36,539 nucleotides of DNA, from contig CAZIPT010000016.1 of the NCBI GenBank assembly GCA_964541375.1, positions 1 to 36,539 on the forward strand, in the 5' to 3' direction. Under the pieces are notes generated by a model. That model saw only the letters and a list, made by a program, of their open reading frames with translations, had not been told where the DNA came from and made no database searches. The stretch's first letter is position 1. Every line of letters begins with the position of its first letter. Below are positions 22,964 through 30,698 of this stretch, piece after piece. The translations under genes and the position numbers were made by a program. The DNA comes from JBAXEO01 sp964541375 (lineage in GTDB: Bacteria > Actinomycetota > Coriobacteriia > Anaerosomatales > JAAXUF01).

Positions 22964-23314
22964 TGGTGGAGGCGCGGAGAATCGAACTCCGGTCCACGCT
23001 AGCACTCTGTGAGGCATCTCCAGGCTCAGTCACCGTTACAGTCTCGGTCGGGGCTACACACGATGACAAGCGCGCCCGTCCCATATCGGTTCAGTCTTTC
23101 GCTACGGCATACCGACTACGTCCGGAGCGGCAGTCCCCTTGAGTGGCGCCGTGCCGGTGACGGGGACATGCACCGGGTTGGCGTCGCTGGGATTAAGCAG
23201 CGAGTGCGTAGTTGTTGTCGACAGTTATCGACGTTTTACCCCTGTTTAACGAGGCGAGGCGACCTCGACCTGCTTCCTCACAGAAGAACTATCGTGTCGA
23301 AACCAGTCGCCCCC
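22964..23314 (-). ncRNA. ssrA: Transfer-messenger RNA (tmRNA)
   Basis: A 351-base tmRNA that rescues stalled ribosomes together with SmpB. The 5' end GGGGGCG pairs with CGCCTCC at the 3' end (seven pairs, one G-U), and the encoded terminus is A-CCA. The T-arm is CGGAG-TTCGATT-CTCCG. The 5' side has the conserved GACTGGTTTCGACA block. The tag reading frame ends VDNNYALAA and stops at TAA (23193-23195). The resume codon is probably just before this (ACT at 23223-23225 or an upstream neighbour). A TATACT -10 element lies at 23371-23376, so the precursor would be trimmed by RNase P. The smpB gene is about 1.4 kb away on the same strand. Confidence 0.95.
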
Positions 23315-23370
23315 ACGTGGGGTGATATCAACCTGTCAAGGTGCTCGCGGCCCACCCGGACCGCTGGGAG

Positions 23371-23376
23371 AGTATA
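23371..23376 (-). promoter_or_regulatory. Possible -10 element of ssrA
   Basis: TATACT on the minus strand, 57 bases upstream of the mature tmRNA 5' end. The -35 region shows no clear TTGACA at the right distance, so this is tentative. Confidence 0.35.
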
Positions 23377-23480
23377 CCCGCCGATGACGACACGGGTACA
23401 AGCCACCTTGGAGCGACGTGTATGCCACCGCTTGGCGTACGCTGGACTTCGAGAGTCAACCGACACGAAAGGGTCCGCCG

Positions 23481-24344
23481 ATGAGCACACTGGTCGCCGC
23501 GGCAGCCTCGGTGAGCGCGACGGCGGGCGTGGTCGCAAGCAGCACCGCCGCCACGGAAGCGGGCGGCTTGGTGAGCCTGGTCGCGACCACTCTGCCAAGC
23601 ATCGTTGCCAACGCGCTGCCTTCGGGAGTCACCACAACCGCTCCCGCCACCAGTGCCGCCATCATCATGCCTCGCTACATCGACCTTTCGGCGGCATTCG
23701 CTGGCGGACTGGTTGGCGGCCTTACTGCGGTCGAGAAGCATTTCGACGTCACCGGTGTGGTCACTCTGGCCGTGCTGGGAGGACTGGGCGGAGGCATCCT
23801 TCGCGACGTGCTTCTTCAGAATCGCGGCATCTGGGCGCTCTCGAGTTCTCAGCCCTTACTCACCTGCCTTGCTGCCGCCATGGTGGCCGCGTTCTTCTAC
23901 GAACTCGCCAACAAGCTTCGGGGCACGCTATTGCTCGTCGGCGCGTTGTCGATGGGACTGTTCGCCGTCGCCGGTACCGACAAGGCGATGCTCGCCGGGC
24001 TCGAGTGGGTTCCGGTCATACTTCTCGGCACCATCACCGCGATTGGTGGTGGCGTCGTCCAGGCGATGCTTCTCGGCGATGTGCCGGCCGTTCTGAAGCC
24101 AGGAACTCTCACCGCGACCGCCGCAGTAGCTGGAGCAGCCACATACGTGCTGCTGGTTGAATGGCTCGGCATCGTCAAACCCGTGGCCATGACCGCGTGC
24201 GTCGTGATTGTCGTCGGTCTGCGGCTGCTTTCGATCAAGCTGGGCTGGGAGTCACCCACACCCAACGACCTGACCGGACGGATGATCGCACTGCCGCGAA
24301 TGCTCCTGCCGTGGACGCGGCGCAAGGACGACCCGAACAGCTAG
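23481..24344 (+). CDS. TRIC-type cation channel / UPF0126 family membrane protein
   Basis: A 287-residue protein with about seven membrane segments in two related halves, the layout of bacterial TRIC channels (monovalent cation conductance). The first half has the hallmark LGGLGGGILRDVLLQ. The second half has AIGGGVVQAMLLGDVPAVL, where the usual Arg-Asp of this motif is replaced by Gln-Ala. The first 60 residues are an Ala/Ser/Thr/Val-rich extension not typical of the family; an in-frame ATG at 23667 (MPRYIDLS) would give a standard-length protein but has no ribosome site, whereas ATG 23481 has AAAGGG. Its stop overlaps the opposite gene's stop by 4 bases (CTAG). Confidence 0.87.
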   Translation: MSTLVAAAASVSATAGVVASSTAATEAGGLVSLVATTLPSIVANALPSGVTTTAPATSAAIIMPRYIDLSAAFAGGLVGGLTAVEKHFDVTGVVTLAVLGGLGGGILRDVLLQNRGIWALSSSQPLLTCLAAAMVAAFFYELANKLRGTLLLVGALSMGLFAVAGTDKAMLAGLEWVPVILLGTITAIGGGVVQAMLLGDVPAVLKPGTLTATAAVAGAATYVLLVEWLGIVKPVAMTACVVIVVGLRLLSIKLGWESPTPNDLTGRMIALPRMLLPWTRRKDDPNS

Positions 24345-24739
24345 GCCGAGACACTCGGCCTATTCGCCGGTCGTGCGCGCAGGCGCATGCCGCCCCACAC
24401 TCCGAAGACGCCAGCCGCGGCATCCCCCAGCACGAAGCCGATACTCAGCAGCGCCATCGGCAGTTGGGACGCGGTGTCGCGGCCGAAGAAGGCGACGACC
24501 GGCAACGCCGAGATCGCCAGACACACTGCAGCGGGCTTCCACGACCCGGGTGCCGACACTCCGATCACGAGGCCGACAAGCCCGAAGGCGACCACCGATA
24601 CACCCAGCACGATCGGGCGCTGGCCGAACGGACCGTCAGCGAAGAGCGCCGGACCCGCAGTGAACAGCGAGACGAACCCACCGACTACGAGCGCGGACGC
24701 ACACGCGAGCAACGTGATGGCTCCTCTCGGCGGCCTCAC
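24341..24739 (-). CDS. Small membrane protein downstream of smpB, unknown function
   Basis: A 132-residue protein with four predicted membrane helices (about residues 8-30, 42-62, 68-86 and 95-115). The GTG start shares one base with the smpB stop (TAGTG), which indicates coupled translation. There is no recognised motif, and the C-terminus is short and basic (RLRARPANRP). Its own stop is interleaved with the stop of the convergent channel gene. Codon use matches its neighbours. It could be part of the smpB transcript only by position. Confidence 0.7.
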   Translation of the reverse strand: MRPPRGAITLLACASALVVGGFVSLFTAGPALFADGPFGQRPIVLGVSVVAFGLVGLVIGVSAPGSWKPAAVCLAISALPVVAFFGRDTASQLPMALLSIGFVLGDAAAGVFGVWGGMRLRARPANRPSVSA

Positions 24740-25209
24740 TACTTGCCCTTCTGCCGATCCCGAAGCGCTCGTTCGACGTCGCGCTTCTGGTCCTTGGCTG
24801 CGATGTCGGCCCGCTTGTCGTAGTTCTTCTTGCCGCGCGCCAGTCCGATCTCGACCTTGAGCAGATTGTTCGGGTTGAAGTACATCTTCAGCGGCACCAG
24901 CGTGAAGCCCCGCTCCTTGGTCTTGGCCTGCAGATAGCGGATCTCCTTCTTGTGCAGCAGGAGTTTGCGCTGGCGATCGGGGTCCGTGTTCGAACGGTTC
25001 CCGTGACTGTAGGGAGCCACGTGCACGCCGAGAAGCCACATCTCGCCTTTGCGGATGGTGGCGTACGACTCGCGAAGCGACGCCCGGTTGTCTCTGAGTG
25101 ACTTGACCTCGCTGCCGGTCAGCTCGATGCCGGCTTCGAAGACCTCGTCCACAAAGTAGTCGTGGTAGGCCTTCTTGTTGTTGGCGATGAGTTTCTCTTC
25201 ACGCGGCAT
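24739..25209 (-). CDS. smpB: SsrA-binding protein SmpB
   Basis: A 156-residue SmpB, the protein partner of tmRNA in trans-translation. It contains IANNKKAYHDYFVDEVFEAGIEL-type N-terminal features, GSEVKSLRDNRASLRESYA, VHVAPYSHGN, RKLLLHKKEI and a basic C-terminal tail, DVERALRDRQKGK, which enters the ribosomal A site. Start ATG 25209 gives the normal family length; the frame is open upstream. A -10 element TAGAAT lies on the minus strand at 25247-25252. The partner RNA gene is close by on the same strand. Confidence 0.98.
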   Translation of the reverse strand: MPREEKLIANNKKAYHDYFVDEVFEAGIELTGSEVKSLRDNRASLRESYATIRKGEMWLLGVHVAPYSHGNRSNTDPDRQRKLLLHKKEIRYLQAKTKERGFTLVPLKMYFNPNNLLKVEIGLARGKKNYDKRADIAAKDQKRDVERALRDRQKGK

Positions 25210-25246
25210 GCGGCAAAGTCCCTGTTCGTCGTTATCCCGAGCCCCC

Positions 25247-25252
25247 ATTCTA
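25247..25252 (-). promoter_or_regulatory. Possible -10 element of smpB
   Basis: TAGAAT, about 38 bases upstream of the smpB start on the minus strand. No matching -35 hexamer is apparent. Confidence 0.35.
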
Positions 25253-25379
25253 GCCGAGTCATGCCCACGCCCCCGCACGAGGAACGATCCGCGATCGGGG
25301 CTCATCGAGACGGCCGGGCCGCATCATGAGAGCGCGGGACTATACTGGATGCACGCCACCCTCCGAAAGGATCGGTGTG

Positions 25380-25610
25380 ATGATTGACAGCATGCTCACA
25401 CTCACGAAGCGCGGCGCCTTCTGGCTGATCGTGCTCTTCGCTGTCTCGGTACTGATGGACATCGGCATCTCGGCGCTCATAGGACAACAGGAACCGATGT
25501 TCCTTCTCTTCGCCGCCGCAATTCTGGCGCTCTTCATCGTCGCGAGCATCTACACCCTTGCGAAGAAGCTCATCGGGTTCTTCAGACACAGAGCCGATAA
25601 GACCCACTAG
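25380..25610 (+). CDS. Small two-helix membrane protein, unknown function
   Basis: A 76-residue protein with two membrane segments (about residues 13-34 and 40-60) and a basic C-terminal tail (FFRHRADKTH). AAAGGA lies 9 bases before ATG 25380; a GTG immediately upstream at 25377 is an alternative start. TATACT at 25341-25346 is a good -10 element. It is followed by a strong terminator-like hairpin, so it is a single-gene unit. Function unknown. Confidence 0.65.
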   Translation: MIDSMLTLTKRGAFWLIVLFAVSVLMDIGISALIGQQEPMFLLFAAAILALFIVASIYTLAKKLIGFFRHRADKTH

Positions 25611-25615
25611 TCACG

Positions 25616-25649
25616 ACCGCGAGCCGCCCCACCCGGGACGGCTCGCGGT
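25616..25649. terminator. Bidirectional terminator-like hairpin
   Basis: Perfect 11-base arms (ACCGCGAGCCG / CGGCTCGCGGT) with a 12-base loop, between the stops of the small membrane protein gene (plus) and the M42 peptidase gene (minus). There is no long T-tract on either side. Confidence 0.65.
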
Positions 25650-25672
25650 CTGACGTGTGGCGTGAACCCGGA

Positions 25673-26734
25673 CTACGGAGTGAAGTCCGTGCCTGGCTTG
25701 AGGTCGAGCACGAACCGAGTCAGCAGCTTCACCGCGAAGTCGAGATCCTTGAGCGACAGAACCTCCGTCGGCGTATGCATGTAGCGCAGCGGTATCGAGA
25801 TGAGGGCGGCCGCCTTGCCGCCTCGGGACAGCTGGATCGCGTTGGCGTCGGTGCCTGTTCCGCGCGGCTCGGCACCCAGCTGGTAGGGCACCTTGGCCTT
25901 CTCGGCGGCCTTGACCAAGAGCTCGAAGAGGGCAGGGTTGATGTTCGGGCCGCGTGCGATGATCGGGCCGGCTCCACAGGTCGCCTCACCGTGCTTGCGC
26001 TTGTCGATGTCGGGGTAGTCGGTCGCGTGTCCCACCTCGACCGCGATACCGACCTCGGGATCGACGCCGTAGGCCGACGTCGTGCCGCCCCGCATGCCGA
26101 TCTCTTCCTGGACGGTCGCGGCTGCAACCAGATCGCCGGGCGCGCCGCCGGCCTTCTTCACTTCTTCGAGTACGCGTGCAGCGATCCACGCGCCCATCTT
26201 GTCGTCGAACGCTCGCGAGACGGCCAGGTCGTCACCGAACGTCTCCATACCCACATCGAACGTGATCGGATCGCCTATTCGGACGCGCTTCTTTACCTCG
26301 TCGCCCGAGAGCCCGATGTCGATGAACAGCTTGTCGATCTTGGTCACCGTCTTGCGCTCGTCGTCCTCGATCAGGTGGATCGGCTTGCGTCCCATGATGC
26401 CGAGCAGCTCGCCATCCGCTGTGTGCACCTTCACTCGCATGCCGGGAAGAATCGCTGCATCGACGCCGCCAATCGCCGCGAAGGAAATGAACCCTTCGGC
26501 GTTCACATAGTTGACCATCATGCCGATCTCATCGATGTGGGCCGCCAGCATGACCGAGACGCCGCTCTTGGCACCCTTGAGCAGCGCGTGGACTGAGCCC
26601 ATTACGTTCGTGTCCACCTCGTCGGCCACGCCGACCAGACGGTCGCGGAACACCTGCGCGGCAGGCTGCTCGAATCCCGAGGGAGACGGTGCCTCTACCA
26701 GCGCCGAGAGAAATGCCAGGTCCTTCTTCTGCAT
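25673..26734 (-). CDS. M42 family metallopeptidase (glutamyl aminopeptidase-like)
   Basis: A 353-residue cytoplasmic co-catalytic metallopeptidase, usually a tetrahedral dodecamer that trims peptides. Metal-binding and catalytic elements are visible: AAHIDEIG (first His and Asp), RAFDDKMG (bridging Asp), VQEEIGMRGG (catalytic Glu pair), AVEVGHA, and the late RYMHTPTEV with a metal-binding His. It is full length. A possible promoter on the minus strand has -10 TAGACT at 26770-26775 and a weak -35 at 26793-26798. A GGAGG site stands before ATG 26734. Confidence 0.96.
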   Translation of the reverse strand: MQKKDLAFLSALVEAPSPSGFEQPAAQVFRDRLVGVADEVDTNVMGSVHALLKGAKSGVSVMLAAHIDEIGMMVNYVNAEGFISFAAIGGVDAAILPGMRVKVHTADGELLGIMGRKPIHLIEDDERKTVTKIDKLFIDIGLSGDEVKKRVRIGDPITFDVGMETFGDDLAVSRAFDDKMGAWIAARVLEEVKKAGGAPGDLVAAATVQEEIGMRGGTTSAYGVDPEVGIAVEVGHATDYPDIDKRKHGEATCGAGPIIARGPNINPALFELLVKAAEKAKVPYQLGAEPRGTGTDANAIQLSRGGKAAALISIPLRYMHTPTEVLSLKDLDFAVKLLTRFVLDLKPGTDFTP

Positions 26735-26820
26735 GAAATGACCTCCGAATCGAATGTCGGACGAGACTCAGTCTAGCCGTGGTCGCGACGCGTCACCACT
26801 TGAGGGTCGTCGACTCACTT

Positions 26821-26836
26821 CGGGTACATTTACCCG
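26821..26836. repeat. Inverted repeat CGGGTA-CATT-TACCCG in a divergent promoter region
   Basis: Perfect 6-base arms with a 4-base spacer, about 65 bases before the sixA start. It overlaps a possible -10 element (TACATT) for that gene and could be an operator. Confidence 0.35.
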
Positions 26837-26900
26837 TACACGCCGGCCAAGACGGCACAACGCAGTCGGCGCAAAGACGAACCTGCGATGAGAGGCCCGA

Positions 26901-27389
26901 ATGAAGCTCTATTTCGTTCGCCACGCGACAGCCGCGCGCAAGAGTACGTGGCGCAAGGACGACGACCTCCGGCCGCTCACGCGAACCGGTCGAGTGCGTT
27001 TCGCGACGGCTGTCGACTCCCTGATCTCAGCGGGTGTTCTTTCGCCGCAGAAGATCCTCACGAGCCCGCTTGTCCGCGCGGTTCAGTCGGCCGCGATTCT
27101 CGACAAGGCGCTGGGCGGAGGTGTGCCGATAGAGGAGGAGTACCGGCTGGGCCACAGTTTCGACCTGAACGACCTACGTGTTCTGCTCGCACAGAAACCC
27201 CGGGTCAGTAGGCTGGCGATCGTTGGGCACAACCCCAGCATGTGTGAGGTGCTCTCTCAGCTGACAGGAGAAGGCGACTTGGACCTCCGCAAGGGTGCCG
27301 TCGCGCTCGTGGAGATCACCGACGCCAAGATGCCAGCCGGCCGCTTGATGTGGCTTGCCCCGCCGACTCTGTTCGGACCCTGTCCCTAG
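26901..27389 (+). CDS. sixA: SixA-type phosphohistidine phosphatase
   Basis: A 162-residue histidine phosphatase of the SixA branch. The N-terminal catalytic motif is FVRHATAARK (RH with the nucleophile His8). TSPLVRAVQSA supplies the second arginine, and AIVGHNPSMCEVL supplies the second catalytic histidine. SixA proteins remove phosphate from phosphohistidine, for instance on PTS or histidine kinase proteins. ATG 26901 follows GAGAGG. Its stop overlaps the opposite gene's stop by 4 bases (CTAG). Confidence 0.93.
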   Translation: MKLYFVRHATAARKSTWRKDDDLRPLTRTGRVRFATAVDSLISAGVLSPQKILTSPLVRAVQSAAILDKALGGGVPIEEEYRLGHSFDLNDLRVLLAQKPRVSRLAIVGHNPSMCEVLSQLTGEGDLDLRKGAVALVEITDAKMPAGRLMWLAPPTLFGPCP

Positions 27390-28495
27390 CGAGCGAGTCG
27401 CGCCGCAGGAACTCCGCTCGGGCAGCGCCGCTCGGGAATCGCTCCCAGCCCGCTCCGCATGATGAGCCGCCGCGTCGTCGGCCCGTAGATCGCCGACGAC
27501 TTCAGTGCCTTGAAGCCGACATCCAACGCGAGTGGCCAGGCGGCTGCGCGGTAGCGGGCGTCGGCGCCCTGTAGCCCCGGCTCGACCGCGCGGGCGAGAG
27601 CCGCGGCGCTTCTCAGCGCGTAGCTGATACCCTCGGCCGAACTCGGGCTGACGAAGCCAGCGGCCTCGCCGACCAGAAGCACACCTCGGCTTCCCGGACA
27701 CAGATGCTCGAGGCTCGTCGGCCGCGAGATCATCGCGGATGAGAGGCCGGTCCTGCTCCCAAAGCGCATCCCGTTGGAGCGCAGCCGCTGCACCATGGTG
27801 TCGAATCCCGACATCAGCCCCTCGCCTGCGGGAAAGGCCGCGCCGACGAGCAGCGAGTCCCCTTTCGGTATCGTCCAGCCGTAGAAATCGGTGAGTCTGG
27901 CATCGAATACCGCGCCGTAGGACGCGTCCGACGAAGAGCTCTCGTATTCAGCCTGAATCGCCGAGTACCGATCCGGTGCGGGGGTGTCCGGGAAGGCAAG
28001 ACGCCGCACCAACGATGAGGCACCGTCGGCTCCTACCACAAGATGCGCTCGAACGCCGGCGTCACCGCCCTGGGCGGTCGTGAATCGCAGGAAACAGCCC
28101 TCGAAGTCCCGTTGGAGGTCGGTGAGCCGCCAGCCGTACCCGGTCTCCACGCAGTCGGGAACCAGCGACGCTAGCCAGCGGTCGAACGACTCGCGGTCGA
28201 CATTCACGTAGAAGCGCTGGTAGAGCCGCTCCAGATCGGCGGCCAGATCGAGCGTCCTGACAGCGAAGAGCTGGGGCCCGACGACGACTCTGGCCGGCAC
28301 GCCGAGCCCCTGGCGGGCGAGTTCGTGTTGTGCCGAGGGGGCGAGCAGGCCGCCGCACGTCTTCTTGAGCTTGTCTGCGGAGGGGTCGAGGTCGAGACGT
28401 CGTCGATCCACCAGAAGAACCCGAAAACGGTCGCCCAACAATCGCGCCAGGGTCGCCCCTGCCGGTCCGGCTCCCACGATCGCGACGTCATACAT
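27386..28495 (-). CDS. Geranylgeranyl reductase family FAD-dependent oxidoreductase
   Basis: A 369-residue flavoprotein. The N-terminal dinucleotide-binding motif is VAIVGAGPAGATLARLL. The middle has LVVGADGASSLVRR, and the late FAD motif is GVLLVGEAAGFVSPSSAEGISYALRS, characteristic of the geranylgeranyl/digeranylgeranyl reductase group. Such enzymes saturate polyprenyl chains of lipids, quinones or chlorophyll side chains. KKTCGGLLAP near residue 55 is a family hallmark with a conserved Cys. ATG 28495 has GGGAGG; the frame continues upstream without a site. The actual polyprenyl substrate is not evident. Confidence 0.9.
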   Translation of the reverse strand: MYDVAIVGAGPAGATLARLLGDRFRVLLVDRRRLDLDPSADKLKKTCGGLLAPSAQHELARQGLGVPARVVVGPQLFAVRTLDLAADLERLYQRFYVNVDRESFDRWLASLVPDCVETGYGWRLTDLQRDFEGCFLRFTTAQGGDAGVRAHLVVGADGASSLVRRLAFPDTPAPDRYSAIQAEYESSSSDASYGAVFDARLTDFYGWTIPKGDSLLVGAAFPAGEGLMSGFDTMVQRLRSNGMRFGSRTGLSSAMISRPTSLEHLCPGSRGVLLVGEAAGFVSPSSAEGISYALRSAAALARAVEPGLQGADARYRAAAWPLALDVGFKALKSSAIYGPTTRRLIMRSGLGAIPERRCPSGVPAARLAR

Positions 28496-28627
28496 TGCGG
28501 CCTCCCACACTTCGACTTCAGGCACTCCGAGCATGCCGCAGCGAGAGCGGTCCTGAGCGTTGCGTTGCGGGAGTGGCCAAAGAGAGTTACTCAGACGTTA
28601 CCGCCGGCGGCCCAGCGCCGGTTGACC

Positions 28628-30571
28628 CTAGGCGAGTTCCAGGTCGATGCGCGAATCGCCGAGCGACACGTTGACGACGCGGACGTCCACCGCCTGACCC
28701 AGCCGGTATCTCTCACCGTGCTTCTCGCCAAAGAGCCAGTGCTTGGTCGCCTCGTAGCGATAGTGGTCACCGGGGAGGGAGTCGATGTGAACCAAGCCTT
28801 CGGCCGTGTTGGCGAGCTGGATGAAGAGGCCGAAGTTGGTCACGCCGGTGATGATGCCTGGGAAGACGTCGTCGACGTGCTGGGCCATCAGCTCGCAGAG
28901 CTTGAATCGGACTGAGTCGTTCTCGGCCATCTCGGCTTCGCGCTCCATGTGACTGGAGTGCTCGGCGAGCCACGTGAGCTCGGGAACCATACCTGCGGTG
29001 TCGGGCTCGGTCACGAGGGTGCCGCGCAGTTGCGCCTTGAGGAGCCGGTGGACGATGAGGTCGGGATAGCGTCGGATGGGGCTCGTGAAGTGCGTGTATG
29101 CGGCGCTGGCGAGCCCGAAGTGCGGCGCGAGGTAGTCGACGTAGCGTGCGCGCTCCAGCGCACGCAGCAGCAGCGAGTTGATGAGCAGCTTCTCAGGTCG
29201 GCCGTGGGCGAACTTCACGATGCGCTGGAACGTGGCCGGAGACGCGCCGTGGATGTCCTTTATGGGGTAATCGAACTCGCGCAGGACCACCGCGATCCGG
29301 TCGAGCGCCTCGGGATCAGGGTCTTCGTGGATGCGGTAGACCATCGGCGCCTTGGCGTCGCGCATGTGACGGGCGACGACCTCGTTGGCAGCGATCATCG
29401 CCTCCTCGATGGAATTCGTGGCGACTGTGCGCTCCCTGAGCACAACCTCAAGTGGGGTGCCGTCGGGGTCGAGCCGGAGCTTGGCCTCGACGGTCTCAAA
29501 GTCGAGGCCTCCCCGGGCCACGCGCCGCTCGCCCAGCTTCGCTGAGACCCGCGCGAACTCGCGTATCGCCAGCTCGCTCGGCTTGTCAGGGAACGGCTCG
29601 TCTCCGGAGAGCCAGGCGTCGACTTGCCCGTAGGAGAACCTTCTGTCCGAGCGCATCACGGACGGGAAGATCTTGTACTCCTCGACAACGCCGTCCTTCG
29701 ACAGCGTCATATCCACCGAGAAGGACACGCGGTCCTCGCCCGGGTTGAGCGAACAGATGCCGTTGGAGAGCTCCTCAGGAAGCATCGGCAGCACACGATC
29801 GACCAGGTAGACGCTGGTCGCTCGCATGCGCGCTTCGCAGTCGATCGACGAGTCCCACGGCACGTAGTGGCTGACGTCCGCGATGTGGACGCCCAGTCGC
29901 ACCCGTCCGTCCTCGGCGTGTTCGATCGAGATCGCATCGTCGAAGTCGCGCGCATCGGCCGGGTCGATGGTGAAGGTGAACCGCTCGCGGATGTCGGCGC
30001 GGTCGGGCTCCGAAGCCAGCGCTTCGGCGACATCGAGCCTGATCGCGGCGGCCTCTTGTGCGACGGCCTCAGGGAACTCGGTTCGCAGGCCGTGCTCGCG
30101 AATGATGATCTCGATCTGGATTCCCGGGTCGCCTTCTCGGCCCACTATCTCCTCGATGTAGCCCTGTGCCGAGGAGTTCCGCGACGGGTAGGCCGTCAGC
30201 CGGACCACAACGATGTCGCCGCTCTCGGCCTCGCCCATGCCGCTCGGGGCGACGAATACGTCGTGGCGGATGCGGCGGTCGACCGGCGAGACGATTCCGA
30301 TGGTCCCGTGCCGATCGAAACGGCCGACCAAAGTGGTGTTGGCTCGCTCGATGATCTTCGCGATGGCGCCAGCGCGGCCCTGGCGTCCACGATGGGTTTC
30401 GGGCCGCACAGCGACCATGTCGCCGTGCATGGCGCCGCCGATGTCTTTGGCGGGGATGAAGAAGTCGCCCTCCGAAGCTTCGACGAATCCGTAGCCGTGG
30501 CGGGTCATCGAGAGGCGGCCGACGATCTGCCCTCCGGAGCGAGCCTTTGCGCCGCGCCTCCTGCCGCCCAC
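28628..30571 (-). CDS. rnr: Ribonuclease R (RNB/S1 family 3'-5' exoribonuclease)
   Basis: A processive 3'-5' exoribonuclease. An N-terminal cold-shock-like OB domain (GRLSMTRHGYGFVEA) and a second OB region precede the RNB domain, with the metal-binding FTIDPADARDFDDAISIE and the late FTSPIRRYPDLIVHRLL. A C-terminal S1 domain (FPGIITGVTNFGLFIQL) ends the protein. It lacks the Lys-rich tail of longer RNase R proteins. The start is set at GTG 30571 because GAAGGGAG precedes it. ATG 30601 is an alternative: a -10 element TAGACT (30606-30611) sits so close that this ATG would be leaderless. RNase R also degrades tmRNA-tagged messages (family knowledge). Confidence 0.95.
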   Translation of the reverse strand: MGGRRRGAKARSGGQIVGRLSMTRHGYGFVEASEGDFFIPAKDIGGAMHGDMVAVRPETHRGRQGRAGAIAKIIERANTTLVGRFDRHGTIGIVSPVDRRIRHDVFVAPSGMGEAESGDIVVVRLTAYPSRNSSAQGYIEEIVGREGDPGIQIEIIIREHGLRTEFPEAVAQEAAAIRLDVAEALASEPDRADIRERFTFTIDPADARDFDDAISIEHAEDGRVRLGVHIADVSHYVPWDSSIDCEARMRATSVYLVDRVLPMLPEELSNGICSLNPGEDRVSFSVDMTLSKDGVVEEYKIFPSVMRSDRRFSYGQVDAWLSGDEPFPDKPSELAIREFARVSAKLGERRVARGGLDFETVEAKLRLDPDGTPLEVVLRERTVATNSIEEAMIAANEVVARHMRDAKAPMVYRIHEDPDPEALDRIAVVLREFDYPIKDIHGASPATFQRIVKFAHGRPEKLLINSLLLRALERARYVDYLAPHFGLASAAYTHFTSPIRRYPDLIVHRLLKAQLRGTLVTEPDTAGMVPELTWLAEHSSHMEREAEMAENDSVRFKLCELMAQHVDDVFPGIITGVTNFGLFIQLANTAEGLVHIDSLPGDHYRYEATKHWLFGEKHGERYRLGQAVDVRVVNVSLGDSRIDLELA

Positions 30572-30605
30572 AGCGCTCCCTTCGAATGACCCGTGCGTCA
30601 TTCCC

Positions 30606-30658
30606 AGTCTACCGCACGGCGAGCGCCCACCCTCCGTCGGCACGGAGGGTGCTACAAT
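30606..30658. promoter_or_regulatory. Divergent promoter pair with a central palindrome (rnr / acidic protein gene)
   Basis: A perfect inverted repeat with 10-base arms (CACCCTCCGT / ACGGAGGGTG, 30628-30651) and CGGC spacer lies between two opposed -10 elements: TAGACT on the minus strand (30606-30611) for rnr and TACAAT on the plus strand (30653-30658). The palindrome therefore covers the -35 regions of both promoters. Confidence 0.55.
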
Positions 30659-30698
30659 CCCTCAAACGAACCGTCGCACCACGCACTGGAGCCGCCAA

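Noticed and set aside
22964..23000. A stand-alone tRNA suggested by the T-arm and CCA end
   Set aside because: The matching acceptor strand is 350 bases away and a tag reading frame lies between; it is the 3' end of tmRNA.
23334..23339. A perfect TTGACA (minus strand) as -35 box of ssrA
   Set aside because: It lies only 20-25 bases before the mature tmRNA end, so a promoter using it would start inside the mature RNA.
29624..30589. A 321-codon plus-strand open frame opposite RNase R
   Set aside because: No recognisable domain, and RNase R catalytic motifs read clearly on the other strand.
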